The notes: generated by a model not told the origin, from the sequence alone. A DNA stretch of 64,000 nt from Alphaproteobacteria bacterium (GCA_024227565.1 JAAEUE010000290.1:62001-126000); one strand, 5' to 3'; positions 45,611 through 55,358 are shown, counted from the stretch's first letter. Numbers and translations: made by a program.

Positions 45611-46096
45611 ATGGCTTTGAAACTGAGATTGTCCCGGCACGGGGCCAAGAAGCGCCCGTTTTACCGCATCGTTGTGGCAGACAGCCGCGCACCGCGGGAT
45701 GGCCGCCACATCGAGATCCTTGGCACCTTCAACCCGCTGTTGCCGAAAGATTCCGAAGAGCGCGTGAATCTTAAAGAAGACCGCGTGAAGCATTGGCTCG
45801 GTGTTGGTGCGCAGCCGACGGACCGTGTGCTTCGTTTCCTGGATGCAGCTGGCATTGCCAAGCGCGATGCGCGCAACAACCCGCAGAAAGCACTGCCGGG
45901 CAAGAAGCGCCAAGAGCGTGAAGAAGAGCAGCGCCAGGCAGAAGCGGATGCAAAAGAGGCCGCTGAGGCAGAAGCAGCAGCAGCAGCTGAAGCTCCCGCT
46001 GAAGAAGCCCCTGCTGAAGAAGCCCCTGCTGAAGGAGCCCCTGCTGAAGAAGCCCCTGCTGAAGAAGCCCCTGCTGAAGAGGCTGTTGCCGAGTAA
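45611..46096 (+). CDS. rpsP: 30S ribosomal protein S16 with Ala/Glu/Pro tail
   Basis: A 161-residue S16. The core (1-85) has [22 protein letters not shown] and [12 protein letters not shown], needed for early assembly of the 30S body. The extra C-terminal part is a charged helix (85-120) followed by AEEAP repeats (130-161). S16 is often about 80-120 residues, so the tail is long and likely disordered. rimM follows 5 bp later. Confidence 0.97.
   Translation: MALKLRLSRHGAKKRPFYRIVVADSRAPRDGRHIEILGTFNPLLPKDSEERVNLKEDRVKHWLGVGAQPTDRVLRFLDAAGIAKRDARNNPQKALPGKKRQEREEEQRQAEADAKEAAEAEAAAAAEAPAEEAPAEEAPAEGAPAEEAPAEEAPAEEAVAE
45998..46087 (+). repeat. 15-bp tandem repeat in the rpsP tail
   Basis: Five units of GCTGAAGAAGCCCCT (AEEAP), one with a single base change giving AEGAP, plus a degenerate sixth unit. 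The near-identity of codons, not only of residues, indicates recent duplication by slippage. Confidence 0.9.
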
Positions 46097-46101
46097 GGCA
46101 C

Positions 46102-46611
46102 ATGTCTGGCGATTTGCTTTTGATGGGCGTCATTGTTGGCGTCCACGGCATACGCGGGGAGGTCAAGATCAAGACCTTCTCCGAGAGCCCAGACGCAATT
46201 GCCGCTTATGGCGCCCTGCGCAGCAAGGCTGGAACTGAGAAGTTCAAGTTCAAGCGGCACAGAGTGGCCAAAGGCGTGCTGGTTGCGAAGCTGATCGGTG
46301 TGAACGACCGTAACGCGGCTGAGGCATTAAGAGGTACCGAGCTGTATTTGCCACGGGCCAGTTTGCCGGAATTGAGTGACGCGGAGGAATTCTATCACGC
46401 TGATCTCGTTGGTCTTCGGGCCGAACAGCCGGATGGCACCCTGTTGGGCAGTGTGATCGCCCTGCAGAATTTCGGCGGCGGCGACATGGTTGAGATCGAG
46501 CCGGAGGGTGGCGGAGAAACACTGTTTGTGCCGTTCACCCATGAAGCGGTGCCGGATGTGAGTATTGACGAGGGGCGGATCGTTGTGGTTCGGCCCGAAG
46601 AGATTGAGTAG
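46102..46611 (+). CDS. rimM: Ribosome maturation factor RimM
   Basis: A 169-residue protein that helps 16S rRNA processing and 30S head assembly and binds S19. The N-terminal beta-barrel (1-85; MGVIVGVHGIRGEVKIKTFSE) and the PRC-barrel domain (95-169; EFYHADLVGL, VPFTHEAVPDV) are clear. It sits between rpsP and trmD as in most bacteria. Confidence 0.96.
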   Translation: MSGDLLLMGVIVGVHGIRGEVKIKTFSESPDAIAAYGALRSKAGTEKFKFKRHRVAKGVLVAKLIGVNDRNAAEALRGTELYLPRASLPELSDAEEFYHADLVGLRAEQPDGTLLGSVIALQNFGGGDMVEIEPEGGGETLFVPFTHEAVPDVSIDEGRIVVVRPEEIE

Positions 46612-46626
46612 CCACGGGAAAGACCG

Positions 46627-47325
46627 ATGAGCTGGGCTGCAACCGTTTTGACCCTTTACCCGGAAATTTTTCCCGGGCCGTTGGGTCATTCGCTCGCTGG
46701 GCGGGCATTGAAAGAGGAGATTTGGAGCTTAGAGACCGTAAACATCCGTGACCATGCCAACGACAAGCATGCGACGGTTGATGATACACCCGCTGGCGGC
46801 GGCGCTGGAATGGTCCTGAAGCCGGATGTGCTGGCTGCGGCCATCGACACTGCCGCAGGCGAACCGGCAAGACCAATGTTGCTGATGAGCCCACGCGGGG
46901 CGCCGCTCACTCAGGAGCGGGTTTTGCAACTGGCCGAAGGGCCCGGTGCCATCATCATCTGCGGCAGGTTTGAAGGGGTCGATGAACGGGTGATCGAGGC
47001 CAGAAACCTGGAAGAGGTCAGTGTTGGCGACTATGTGCTTTCAGGCGGCGAACCAGCCGCGATGGTCTTGATGGATGCGGTCGTCCGCCTGTTGCCAGGT
47101 GTGATGGGCAATGCCCTCTCAGGAGAGGCGGAAACGTTTAGCGGAGGGCTTCTGGAATATCCGCACTATACCCGCCCGCGCACTTGGGAAGGGTTGGAGA
47201 TTCCAGAGGTTCTTTTGAGCGGAGATCATGGCCGTATCGCCAAATGGCGGGCGGAAAGGTCTGAGGAGCTCACTCAAGATAGGCGCCCAGATCTCTGGGC
47301 GGCGCATAAACAAACCAAGGAATAG
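46627..47325 (+). CDS. trmD: tRNA (guanine37-N1)-methyltransferase
   Basis: A 232-residue SPOUT methyltransferase that makes m1G37 in tRNAs and prevents frameshifting. Knot-forming segments [25 protein letters not shown] and [16 protein letters not shown] are present, as are [22 protein letters not shown] in part and the C-terminal [10 protein letters not shown]. Catalytic Asp in [12 protein letters not shown] loop. Normal length, 15 bp after rimM. Confidence 0.97.
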   Translation: MSWAATVLTLYPEIFPGPLGHSLAGRALKEEIWSLETVNIRDHANDKHATVDDTPAGGGAGMVLKPDVLAAAIDTAAGEPARPMLLMSPRGAPLTQERVLQLAEGPGAIIICGRFEGVDERVIEARNLEEVSVGDYVLSGGEPAAMVLMDAVVRLLPGVMGNALSGEAETFSGGLLEYPHYTRPRTWEGLEIPEVLLSGDHGRIAKWRAERSEELTQDRRPDLWAAHKQTKE

Positions 47326-47364
47326 GCACCCAATTGCCGTTCAGTGGTTGAATTTTAACCAGAA

Positions 47365-47382
47365 GGCGGGTATACGCCCGCC
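47365..47382 (+). promoter_or_regulatory. GC-rich hairpin in the trmD-rplS spacer
   Basis: GGCGGG/CCCGCC stem with an inner T-G pair and a 4-nt loop, 24 nt before the rplS ATG. It could reduce read-through or take part in control of L19 synthesis. Confidence 0.4.
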
Positions 47383-47405
47383 AGCTTTGAAAAAGGAATG
47401 TTCCG

Positions 47406-47864
47406 ATGAATATCATCGAGAAACTGGAAGCCGAACAGGCTGAACGGATTTCAGCCAAGCGGCCGGTCCCGGAATTCAGCCCCGGTGACACAGTGAAGGT
47501 GAATGTGCGCGTTGTGGAAGGCACCCGCGAGCGTATCCAGGCCTATGAAGGCGTTTGCATCAGCCGCAATGGCGGTGGCCTCAACGAGAGCTTCACAGTT
47601 CGCAAGATCTCTTATGGTGAAGGTGTGGAGCGTGTGTTCCCAATCTTCTCGCCTCTGATCGATTCAATCGAGGTTGTACGCCGCGGTAAAGTTCGCCGTG
47701 CCAAGCTGTACTACCTGCGTGGACGCCGCGGTAAATCTGCTCGTATCTTTGAAGCTACAAACGTGCGGACCCGCAAGCTCAACGATGCGGACAAGCAAGT
47801 GGCTGCCGATGCCCGCAAGAAAAAAGCTGAAGCCAAACAGGCCGCCGCAGCAGACGCTGAATAG
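47406..47864 (+). CDS. rplS: 50S ribosomal protein L19
   Basis: A 152-residue L19 at the 30S-50S interface. The core (1-118) includes [54 protein letters not shown] and [18 protein letters not shown] Lys/Ala-rich extension of about 30 residues follows, as in other alphaproteobacteria. A terminator is present after the stop. Confidence 0.98.
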   Translation: MNIIEKLEAEQAERISAKRPVPEFSPGDTVKVNVRVVEGTRERIQAYEGVCISRNGGGLNESFTVRKISYGEGVERVFPIFSPLIDSIEVVRRGKVRRAKLYYLRGRRGKSARIFEATNVRTRKLNDADKQVAADARKKKAEAKQAAAADAE

Positions 47865-47893
47865 GCCTTTTTCCGGCAGTTGTGATTTGAGAT

Positions 47894-47924
47894 GCGCGGG
47901 CTCACATGGGCCCGCGCAAATTTT
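47894..47924 (+). terminator. Terminator after rplS
   Basis: Perfect 8-bp stem GCGCGGGC/GCCCGCGC with an 8-nt loop, followed by AAATTTT. It is about 30 bp after the rplS stop and closes the ffh-rplS row. Confidence 0.7.
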
Positions 47925-48011
47925 GCGTGCAATGGGTGCTGACATTTTCCCCCGGCTCCAGTAGGTTTCCGGAAAATTCCACCAATTCAAGACTTGAGGG
48001 ATGGACGAACC

Positions 48012-49412
48012 ATGGCAAAGACCCTGTACGACAAGATTTGGGATGATCATCTGGTTCACGAGGCAGACGATGGAACGTGCCTGCTCTATATCGACCGCCA
48101 CCTCATTCATGAAGTGACCAGCCCGCAGGCCTTTGAAGGGCTGCGCATGGCCGGGCGCAAGGTGCGTGCTCCGGGCAAGACCCTGGCGGTGGTGGACCAT
48201 AATGTGCCTACGACGGACCGCTCCAAGGGGATCGATGATCCGGAGTCAAAACTGCAGGTCGACACCCTGGCTCGCAACGCGGCTGAATTTGGGGTCGATT
48301 ACTTCGATGAGAACGATGAGCGCCAAGGCATTGTTCACATCATTGGCCCCGAACAGGGTTTCACCCTTCCAGGCACAACGATTGTGTGCGGCGACAGCCA
48401 CACCTCCACCCATGGTGCGTTTGGTGCCCTTGCTCATGGCATCGGCACCTCTGAGGTTGAGCACGTTCTGGCCACCCAGACTCTGATCCAGAAAAAAGCC
48501 AAGAACATGCGGGTCACGGTCAATGGCGAATTGCCTGACGGCGTTGGCGCAAAGGACATCATTCTGGCCATCATCGGCGAGATCGGCACAGCCGGCGGCA
48601 CGGGCCATGTGATCGAATTTGCCGGTGACGCCATTCGCGCGCTTTCCGTGGAAGGCCGAATGACCGTCTGCAACATGACCATCGAAGGCGGCGCGCGCGC
48701 CGGCCTGATTGCGCCAGACGAGAAGACTTTTGCGTATCTCAAAGACACCCCCCGCGCGCCCAAGGGCGCTGACTGGGATGCGGCGGTTGCCTATTGGGAG
48801 ACCCTTTATTCGGACGACGACGCAACGTTCGATGTGGAGATCACGCTTGATGCAGCCAACTTGCCGCCAACGGTGACCTGGGGCACCAGCCCTGAGGATG
48901 TGATCCCGATCAGTGGCTCGGTGCCTGATCCAGCTGGCGTGGAAGATGCCGGCCGCAAGCAAGCGCTCGAACGCTCGCTGAAATATATGGGCCTCGCCCC
49001 TGGCACGAAAATCACCGATGTTCCGATCGACCGGGTGTTCATCGGATCGTGCACCAATGGACGCATTGAGGACCTTCGCCAAGTGGCCGAGATCGCCAAA
49101 GGCAGACAGGTCGCTGAGACCGTAAATGCCATGGTGGTTCCAGGCTCTGGTCTGGTGAAGGCGCAGGCCGAAGCTGAGGGCATCGACAAGGTGCTCACAG
49201 AGGCAGGGTTCGACTGGCGCGAGCCGGGCTGTTCCATGTGTCTGGCCATGAATGCCGACAAGTTGGAGCCTGAAGAGCGCTGCGCTTCAACCTCGAACCG
49301 CAATTTTGAAGGCCGCCAAGGCCGCGGCGGACGCACCCATCTGGTGTCGCCTTCTATGGCCGCCGCTGCTGCCATTGCGGGCCGTTTCATTGATGTGCGT
49401 GAGCTTGACTAG
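48012..49412 (+). CDS. leuC: 3-isopropylmalate dehydratase large subunit
   Basis: A 466-residue aconitase-family enzyme that isomerises 2- to 3-isopropylmalate with LeuD in leucine synthesis. The [4Fe-4S] ligands are in FIGSCTNGR and CSMCLAMN. The start [16 protein letters not shown] at 48012 is the family start; a GTG 6 codons earlier is unlikely. [14 protein letters not shown] and [16 protein letters not shown] are further marks. Confidence 0.98.
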   Translation: MAKTLYDKIWDDHLVHEADDGTCLLYIDRHLIHEVTSPQAFEGLRMAGRKVRAPGKTLAVVDHNVPTTDRSKGIDDPESKLQVDTLARNAAEFGVDYFDENDERQGIVHIIGPEQGFTLPGTTIVCGDSHTSTHGAFGALAHGIGTSEVEHVLATQTLIQKKAKNMRVTVNGELPDGVGAKDIILAIIGEIGTAGGTGHVIEFAGDAIRALSVEGRMTVCNMTIEGGARAGLIAPDEKTFAYLKDTPRAPKGADWDAAVAYWETLYSDDDATFDVEITLDAANLPPTVTWGTSPEDVIPISGSVPDPAGVEDAGRKQALERSLKYMGLAPGTKITDVPIDRVFIGSCTNGRIEDLRQVAEIAKGRQVAETVNAMVVPGSGLVKAQAEAEGIDKVLTEAGFDWREPGCSMCLAMNADKLEPEERCASTSNRNFEGRQGRGGRTHLVSPSMAAAAAIAGRFIDVRELD

Positions 49413-49428
49413 CGGTTGGAAAAGGTGA

Positions 49429-49659
49429 ATGGCAAAATCTCCCCGCGAGCGCGAAGAAGAGGCCGAACGGGCCAGGCGTGATCTGGTCCGGATGCACGAA
49501 CAGTCCGAAAAACTTCTCGGACCGGACCAACATGATGGCCATGGCGGGCAAGAGGAAGATTTCGCAGAAGTTTGGGGTAAACGGATTGGCAGAGGATTGG
49601 GCGTTGCATTTGCACTCTTCCTCATCGTCTATTTGCTTGGTAAATACGTTCTGAAATAA
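49429..49659 (+). CDS. Small tail-anchored-like membrane protein between leuC and leuD
   Basis: A 76-residue protein of unknown family: a charged, helical N-terminus rich in Arg/Glu ([17 protein letters not shown]), a His/Gly/Asp-rich middle and one membrane helix near the C-terminus (about 54-73). It lies 16 bp after leuC and 13 bp before leuD, so it is translated with the leucine genes. It does not resemble any known leucine enzyme. A role in assembly or location of the LeuCD complex would be speculation. Confidence 0.75.
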   Translation: MAKSPREREEEAERARRDLVRMHEQSEKLLGPDQHDGHGGQEEDFAEVWGKRIGRGLGVAFALFLIVYLLGKYVLK

Positions 49660-49672
49660 AGGAGCTGTTTTG

Positions 49673-50278
49673 ATGGACAAGTTCGACAAACTGACCGGCG
49701 TTGGTGCCCCCTTGCCAATGATCAATATCGATACCGATATGATCATCCCGAAACAGTTCCTCAAAACCATTGAGCGTACGGGCCTTGGCAAGCACCTGTT
49801 CGATGAAATGCGCTTCAATCAGGATGGCAGCGAGAAAGAGGATTTCGTCCTCAACAAACCAGCCTACCGCAACGCAGAGATTTTGGTGGCTGGTGAGAAT
49901 TTCGGCTGCGGCTCCAGCCGCGAGCATGCGCCCTGGGCCCTGAAGGATTTCGGCATCCGGTGTGTCATTGCCACGAGTTTTGCCGACATTTTCTACAATA
50001 ACTGCTTCAAGAACGGCATCTTGCCGATCGCCTTGCCTCAGGAAGATGTAGACAAGTTGATGGATGATGCCGAACGGGGCGCCAATGCCACGATCACCGT
50101 CGATCTTGAAAAACAAGAGATCAGCGGGCCGGATGGCGGCACGATCAAATTCGATCTTGATCCGTTCAAGAGGCATTGCTTGTTGGAGGGTCTCGACGAT
50201 ATTGGCCTATCCCTGGAAAAGAAGGACAACATCGACACCTTCGAGGCCAAACAGGCAGATACCAAGCCCTGGCTCTAA
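49673..50278 (+). CDS. leuD: 3-isopropylmalate dehydratase small subunit
   Basis: A 201-residue partner of LeuC carrying the mobile swivel domain. Segments: [35 protein letters not shown] and [18 protein letters not shown]. The ATG at 49673 is used with AAGGAG 9 nt upstream, although a TTG one codon earlier is in frame. Confidence 0.97.
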   Translation: MDKFDKLTGVGAPLPMINIDTDMIIPKQFLKTIERTGLGKHLFDEMRFNQDGSEKEDFVLNKPAYRNAEILVAGENFGCGSSREHAPWALKDFGIRCVIATSFADIFYNNCFKNGILPIALPQEDVDKLMDDAERGANATITVDLEKQEISGPDGGTIKFDLDPFKRHCLLEGLDDIGLSLEKKDNIDTFEAKQADTKPWL

Positions 50279-50287
50279 GGCGCTAGC

Positions 50288-51283
50288 CTATTTCAGATGC
50301 AGCACCTTGCGGTGCTGCAGCACGCGCTTGCCTTTTCGGATCACGGAAACTTCCGAAACGTAGAGGCCCGCGTGCCAGCCGCCCTTGGGTCTCTTTTTGC
50401 CCGAATATTGGACATATTGCGCCTTGTGCCGGTTCAGCGGCTTGCTGGTTTCTGAGGCGATGATGCCCTTTGGTCCGGTAAGCTGGGTGAGTACCTTGTC
50501 GTCTTTCTGCAAGTTTATCAGCCAGGCATAGGCCACGAGCGCCTTGGAGTTTGAGGCAATTGCCGCGTCGTCGGGCAGGCGCCAGAGAACAGACTTTGGC
50601 GCGACCCGGCCTGCTGAGAAGCCCGAGGCCAGAATCTGGCCGTGGCGATAGCTCAATTGCTTGCGGACACTGGGGCTCCAGAGGCTGCCCGCATTGTTCG
50701 CCCCACAGGTTTCAGGGCTTTCCGTGCCGGTGAACGGATCTACCTTCTTGCCGTCTTTGGATACCGTCAGGTGCACGTGGGGAAATTGAGCAAGTCCGGA
50801 AAACCCTACCAGACCAAGATTCTGGCCACGCTTGACCTTCTGTCCTCGCTTTACCTTCAAGGAGCCTTTCTGCAAATGACAGTATTGCGTGCGCCAGCCG
50901 TCGCGATGATCGATTACGAGCCCGTTGCCGCAAAACACGTTCTGAACGGCCAATCGGTCCTTTGCTGTCCGCACAATCCTATCGGCCACCTGGTCGCGCA
51001 AACGCAGAACTGTGCCGGGCGCCGCCGCCAGCACTTTTACGCCACGGCGGACGTCTTGCAGATTGCGAACTCGGAAATCTGTTCCTGAATGCTTGTTATA
51101 GGACGCCCCGCCGCATCGATAATCCTTGGCACCAGGTCCGGGGTCCACATCCATATACTGCTGAATAAAACAGGTTGTCCCGATCTTGCAGTCGATGGGC
51201 AGTGTAAGTTGAGGGGGCTCTGCAGCCGCCGCGCCTTCCACGGCACACAATGCCGCGATCACACAAATAACTAGAGTTCTCAT
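50288..51283 (-). CDS. M23 family metallopeptidase
   Basis: A 331-residue secreted LytM/M23-fold protein. Signal peptide about 1-21 (ending AAA), then the metal-binding HSGTDF (His65, Asp69) and FPHVHL (His-x-His), plus GNGLVIDHRDGWRTQYCHL. Such enzymes cut peptidoglycan cross-links or regulate amidases. The C-terminal third (about 215-331) is a beta-rich region of unknown function, a distinct subgroup with an added domain. It is on the opposite strand between leuD and leuB. Confidence 0.9.
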   Translation of the reverse strand: MRTLVICVIAALCAVEGAAAAEPPQLTLPIDCKIGTTCFIQQYMDVDPGPGAKDYRCGGASYNKHSGTDFRVRNLQDVRRGVKVLAAAPGTVLRLRDQVADRIVRTAKDRLAVQNVFCGNGLVIDHRDGWRTQYCHLQKGSLKVKRGQKVKRGQNLGLVGFSGLAQFPHVHLTVSKDGKKVDPFTGTESPETCGANNAGSLWSPSVRKQLSYRHGQILASGFSAGRVAPKSVLWRLPDDAAIASNSKALVAYAWLINLQKDDKVLTQLTGPKGIIASETSKPLNRHKAQYVQYSGKKRPKGGWHAGLYVSEVSVIRKGKRVLQHRKVLHLK

Positions 51284-51422
51284 GCATATTCCCGATCAAA
51301 CTTGCTTTCCCCTGTCATACGCCAAAAACACACTCTTATGAAAGCTTGTCAAACTCGTGCCGAAAGGCTAGCAATCGCCGGTCTTTTTCACCCTACCCAC
51401 TATAGCAAGAGGACGGACGCAA

Positions 51423-52535
51423 ATGGCGACCCACAATCTGTTTATGCTGCCAGGCGATGGCATTGGCCCTGAAGTCATCGGCCAGGTGCGCCGGGTTTTG
51501 GACTGGTTCAAGGAAAACGGGATCGCCACCTTCAATGTGGATGAGGGGCTGGTGGGCGGCTGCGCCTATGATGCCCATGGTGCGGCCATCTCGGATGCAG
51601 ACATGGACAAGGCCATGGCAGCCGATGCGGTGCTGTTTGGCGCCGTTGGCGGTCCTAAATGGGACGGCGTGCCTTATGAGGTTCGCCCGGAAGCTGGTCT
51701 GTTGCGCTTGCGCAAGGACATGGGTCTGTTTGCCAACTTGCGGCCGGCCATATGCTATCCAGCATTGGCGGACGCCTCCTCGCTGAAGCGGGAGATTGTG
51801 GAAGGTCTGGACATTCTCATCGTGCGCGAGCTGACCGGCGGGGTCTACTTTGGTGAGCCCAAGCAGATCACGGACATTGGCAACGGTCAGAAGCGCGCCA
51901 TCGACACCCAGGTTTACGACACCTACGAAATTGAACGCATTGTGCGCGTGGCTTGCGACTTGGCCAGAACACGCAACAAGAAGGTTGCCTCAGCTGAGAA
52001 GCGCAACGTGATGAAGTCAGGTGTGTTGTGGAACGAGGTCGCCACCCGAATTGGAGCAGATGAATATTCCGACTTGGAATTTGAGCACGTGCTGGCCGAC
52101 AACTGCGCCATGCAACTGGTGCGCAATCCCAAACAGTATGATGTTCTGGTCACCGACAATCTGTTCGGTGACGTTCTGTCTGACATTGCCGCCATGCTCA
52201 CCGGTTCGCTGGGCATGCTGCCTTCAGCCTCACTTGGTGCACCGGATGAAAAGACCGGCGTGCGCAAGGCGCTCTATGAACCGGTACATGGTTCGGCTCC
52301 CGATATTGCCGGCCAAGGCCTCGCCAACCCGATTGCGATGATCGCTTCGTTCGGCATGTGCCTGCGCTACTCGTTCAACATGGGCGATGCGGCCGATATG
52401 GTTGATCAGGCCATTGCCAATGTGCTGGCCAAGGGCTTGCGCACCACCGACATCATGCAAGAGGGCATGACCCAAGTGGGCACCAACGAAATGGGCGATG
52501 CGGTCATTGAGGAGTTGGGCGCGCTCGCCAGCTAG
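51423..52535 (+). CDS. leuB: 3-isopropylmalate dehydrogenase
   Basis: A 370-residue NAD-dependent decarboxylating dehydrogenase, the third step of leucine synthesis. Segments: [34 protein letters not shown] (substrate loop), [10 protein letters not shown] with the metal Asp, and PSASLG and [14 protein letters not shown]. It is separated from leuCD by the M23 gene and has its own 140-bp upstream region. Confidence 0.98.
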   Translation: MATHNLFMLPGDGIGPEVIGQVRRVLDWFKENGIATFNVDEGLVGGCAYDAHGAAISDADMDKAMAADAVLFGAVGGPKWDGVPYEVRPEAGLLRLRKDMGLFANLRPAICYPALADASSLKREIVEGLDILIVRELTGGVYFGEPKQITDIGNGQKRAIDTQVYDTYEIERIVRVACDLARTRNKKVASAEKRNVMKSGVLWNEVATRIGADEYSDLEFEHVLADNCAMQLVRNPKQYDVLVTDNLFGDVLSDIAAMLTGSLGMLPSASLGAPDEKTGVRKALYEPVHGSAPDIAGQGLANPIAMIASFGMCLRYSFNMGDAADMVDQAIANVLAKGLRTTDIMQEGMTQVGTNEMGDAVIEELGALAS

Positions 52536-52541
52536 AGCGCT

Positions 52542-53399
52542 TCAGCCGACCGCTGCAATAATTGCGTCCGACATCGCTGACGTGAGCTCCTGGGGGGCGT
52601 CGTCGTTGGTCAGAATTGCGCGCCGGGATGATGGCAAGGCAGGGAAGCCCTCGCGCTGCGTGAGAACCCGCATCGAACCTTCCAAAGTGTTTCGCGGCAA
52701 CACGCCGACGGCCAGTCCGGCCCGGATTGCCGCGCGCACGCTGGCGAAACTCTCGCTCGAGTAAGCAAGGTTCCAGGTGCGACGCGCCTTGTCGAGAGCG
52801 GTGGTCGGGATTTCGCGCCACCAGCAGTCGCGATCAAGTATTGCAAGCGGGACCGGCGCGTCCGGTGCCAGCTCAAGGGTGTCCCGCGCAGCCCAGACAT
52901 TCGGTTCGGAAGACAGCGGTTCCCCGCCGCTCATTTTGGCACCTGAACAAACCGCGAGATCCAGCTTGTTCGCTCTGACCGCCTCGGGGAATTTCGATGT
53001 GCAGCCGGAGTGAGCGACGATCTCAACCTCCGGATGGCGCCGGGCAAACTCTACCAGAAGCTTTTCCAAAATCGTGTCGTCGTAATCGTCAGGAATCCCA
53101 ACACGAATGCGGCCACGCAGCGGGTTGCCGAACAGATCCCCAACCCGCTGAAGCTCTTCCAGGGTGCGCCGTGCTGCAGGCAGAAGTTTCCGCCCTTCCT
53201 CGGTGAGCTCGACGCCGCGCGCTTGGCGTTGAAACAGGCGCACGCTCAACGTTTCTTCCAGCTGTTTGATCTGCACGCTAATGGTCGACTGAGTGCGCCC
53301 AAGTGCGGTGGCGGCATGGGTGACGTTCCCACTTTCCACCACGGTCAAGAATGTTCGCAGGTGGCCACTGCTTGCCATTAAGCGTTCGAAATTCTGCAT
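52542..53399 (-). CDS. LysR-family regulator
   Basis: A 285-residue LysR-type regulator with HTH ESGNVTHAATALGRTQSTIS-like segment (about 22-45) and a substrate-binding domain from about residue 88. It is divergent from the TauE/SafE-like transporter gene (81 bp between starts), which it probably controls. It ends 6 bp after leuB, tail to tail. Inducer unknown; sulfonate or sulfite is a guess from the transporter family. Confidence 0.9.
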   Translation of the reverse strand: MQNFERLMASSGHLRTFLTVVESGNVTHAATALGRTQSTISVQIKQLEETLSVRLFQRQARGVELTEEGRKLLPAARRTLEELQRVGDLFGNPLRGRIRVGIPDDYDDTILEKLLVEFARRHPEVEIVAHSGCTSKFPEAVRANKLDLAVCSGAKMSGGEPLSSEPNVWAARDTLELAPDAPVPLAILDRDCWWREIPTTALDKARRTWNLAYSSESFASVRAAIRAGLAVGVLPRNTLEGSMRVLTQREGFPALPSSRRAILTNDDAPQELTSAMSDAIIAAVG

Positions 53400-53479
53400 G
53401 AGTTACATCGTAACAATTTGTTTCTTCGATTGCAATAACCTTCCTAAGGTCGGGCCGATCAAATGCAAAGAGGCTCGAT

Positions 53480-54247
53480 ATGACGATACAAACGATGATG
53501 TTTCTGGTTGGAATTGGTGTGTTTGGCGGAGCGTGGAATGCTCTTGCGGGCGGCGCGACGCTCTTCACGTTTCCAGCATTGATGGCAGCCGGTCTGCCGC
53601 CGGTTGTGGCGAACGCGACCAATTATCTGGCAATGCTCCCGTCTAATGCCGCGGCGTTGCCAGCCTACCGGCGCGAGCTGGCCGGCGTGGGTCCGGTGAT
53701 TGTGCCGTTGATGGTGGTGTCAGGCTTGGGCGCTATTGCGGGATCGCTGCTGCTGCTGGTGTCAGGGGAGGCTGTGTTTGAGGCGTTGATCCCCGCCCTG
53801 GTTTTGCTGGCAACTGGATTGTTCGCCTTTGGCGGGCGGCTTCGGAAGTTGATGGTCGCCGGATTGAACGGCTCATCTACGGGTGTTTTGCTCTATGTCG
53901 CGCTGTTTGTGTTTTCGATTTACGGCGGCTATTTCGGCGCGGGCCTCGGCATAATTTTGCTCGCCATTGTGCAGATCATGGGGTTCTCCTCATTCCATGT
54001 GGCCAACAGTTTGAAGAACCTCCTGGCCACAAGCTTCACCATATTGAGCATCGGAGTTTTTGGGGTGAGCGGGCTCATCGCGTGGCCGGAGGCCGGCGTG
54101 GTGATGTGCGGCAGTACGCTAGGCGGTTACTTTGGGGCACGGTGTGCTCGCCTGGTCAATGAGAGATACCTGCGGATGGCTGTCATCGCGTTTGGCGTCA
54201 TTCTTTCTGCTGTTTACTTTGCGAGAGGAGCCGGAGCCGGCCTATAG
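53480..54247 (+). CDS. TauE/SafE family membrane exporter
   Basis: A 255-residue protein with about eight membrane helices and the two-fold repeat of the TauE/SafE family; the N-terminal GGATLFTFPALMAAGLPPVVANATN and the second-half GGYFGAGLGIILLAIVQIMG are the paired signatures. Family members export sulfite or sulfonates, or carry other anions. It overlaps the convergent LysE gene by 6 bp. Confidence 0.9.
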   Translation: MTIQTMMFLVGIGVFGGAWNALAGGATLFTFPALMAAGLPPVVANATNYLAMLPSNAAALPAYRRELAGVGPVIVPLMVVSGLGAIAGSLLLLVSGEAVFEALIPALVLLATGLFAFGGRLRKLMVAGLNGSSTGVLLYVALFVFSIYGGYFGAGLGIILLAIVQIMGFSSFHVANSLKNLLATSFTILSIGVFGVSGLIAWPEAGVVMCGSTLGGYFGARCARLVNERYLRMAVIAFGVILSAVYFARGAGAGL

Positions 54248-54832
54248 GAGGATTGGTAGCAGGGAGACGATCAATAAGATTGCCATGGCGACGTTGAAGA
54301 TGCGCAAGCGGGATGGGTTGTTGAGGAACCGGCGCATTTCTTGGCCCAGAATCGTCCATGAGCCGACCGATGGCAGGTTGACCAATCCGAAGACAATCGC
54401 CACCAGCCCTATTGCCGCGATGCTTTGCGAAGGGGCGTAAACGGTGACCGCAGTGAGTGCCATGGCCCAGGCCTTTGGGTTGATCCATTGGAACAGGGCA
54501 GCTTGCAGGAAGGTCATTGGTTTGGCCGCCCTGGTTGCTTCACCAGGTGCCGACGACATGGCGATCTTCCAGGCCAGATAGAGCAGGTAGGCAACGCTGA
54601 CGGCCTTCAAAATTGTGTAGCTAACCGGATAGGCTTCAAACACACCCACCAACCCTGCGCCCACCAGCACCACCATAAAGACAAAGCCGAGCCCAACGCC
54701 GAGCATGTGTGGGATGGTGCGGCGGAAGCCGAAGTTGGCCCCGGAGGTCATCAACATGAGATTGTTTGGGCCTGGCGTGATGGAGGTCACGAAGGCGAAT
54801 GCCGCGAGGGCGCTGAGAAGGTCATAGGTCAT
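54242..54832 (-). CDS. LysE/RhtB family exporter
   Basis: A 196-residue transporter with six helices. The segment SITPGPNNLMLMTSGANFGFRRTIPH is the LysE/RhtB signature. These proteins export amino acids or derivatives. It is divergent from an Lrp/AsnC-family gene with 73 bp between starts, containing two ATTGCAAT boxes, so expression is likely amino-acid-responsive. Confidence 0.92.
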   Translation of the reverse strand: MTYDLLSALAAFAFVTSITPGPNNLMLMTSGANFGFRRTIPHMLGVGLGFVFMVVLVGAGLVGVFEAYPVSYTILKAVSVAYLLYLAWKIAMSSAPGEATRAAKPMTFLQAALFQWINPKAWAMALTAVTVYAPSQSIAAIGLVAIVFGLVNLPSVGSWTILGQEMRRFLNNPSRLRIFNVAMAILLIVSLLPILL

Positions 54833-54866
54833 GACCGCAATCGTTACTGATTTTTGGGCGAATTTA

Positions 54867-54907
54867 ATTGCAATCTAGATCGTCTATCGAGATATATTGC
54901 AATATAT
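54867..54907. promoter_or_regulatory. Two ATTGCAAT boxes between lysE-like and lrp-like genes
   Basis: ATTGCAAT occurs at 54867-54874 and at 54896-54903, centre to centre 29 bp. The second is the core of a perfect 16-bp palindrome (ATATATTGCAATATAT, 54892-54907) that runs into the regulator's start codon. Such repeated palindromes in the shared promoter are expected for Lrp/AsnC binding and self-control. Confidence 0.6.
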
Positions 54908-55358
54908 GGCTAAAACTGACGCTATAAACGACAAGATATTGCAGGAACTAACCCGCAATGGTCGCGCGAGCAATCTTGAGCTCGCTGATCGGGTAGGTCT
55001 GTCACCGTCCGCCTGTTTGCGGCGGGTACAAGAATTGGAACGCTCCGGCGTCATAAAGGGCTATCGTGCCATTCTCGACCGGACGGCTCTCGGTATCGGC
55101 TTCGTTGCCTACATCACCGTGGGGCTGTCAGATCATACCAAGGCTTCCCAGGAAGCCTTCGAGCGGTCCATCTCGCGCGCGCCGGATGTGATCGAGTGCC
55201 ACAACATCACAGGAACCATGGAATACCTGTTGCGGGTGGAGGTATCCGATCTTGCCAAATACAAGATCTTTCACACCGAGGTGTTGGGCATTCTTCCGCA
55301 GGTCACGTCGATAACATCCTATGTGGTCATGGGATCGCCCAAGGACGAGCGGGCCTGA
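54906..55358 (+). CDS. Lrp/AsnC family transcriptional regulator
   Basis: A 150-residue regulator: N-terminal winged helix (DAINDKILQELTRNGRASN, LELADRVGLSPSACLRRVQELE) and C-terminal RAM ligand domain (about 70-150). Start chosen as the ATG before AKTDAIND; a TTG at 54897 is also in frame. No Shine-Dalgarno is visible for either, since a palindromic operator covers the site, so the mRNA may be leaderless or poorly translated. It should sense an amino acid and control the adjacent LysE-like exporter. Confidence 0.9.
   Translation: MAKTDAINDKILQELTRNGRASNLELADRVGLSPSACLRRVQELERSGVIKGYRAILDRTALGIGFVAYITVGLSDHTKASQEAFERSISRAPDVIECHNITGTMEYLLRVEVSDLAKYKIFHTEVLGILPQVTSITSYVVMGSPKDERA

Noticed and set aside
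44017..45648. A 543-residue open frame on the minus strand opposite ffh
   Set aside because: It is fully antisense to a clear ffh gene, is rich in His, Leu and Ala as expected for a mirrored GC-rich frame, and has no family likeness.
45998..46087. CRISPR-like direct repeats
   Set aside because: The repeats are 15 bp, contiguous with no spacers, and lie in frame within rpsP.
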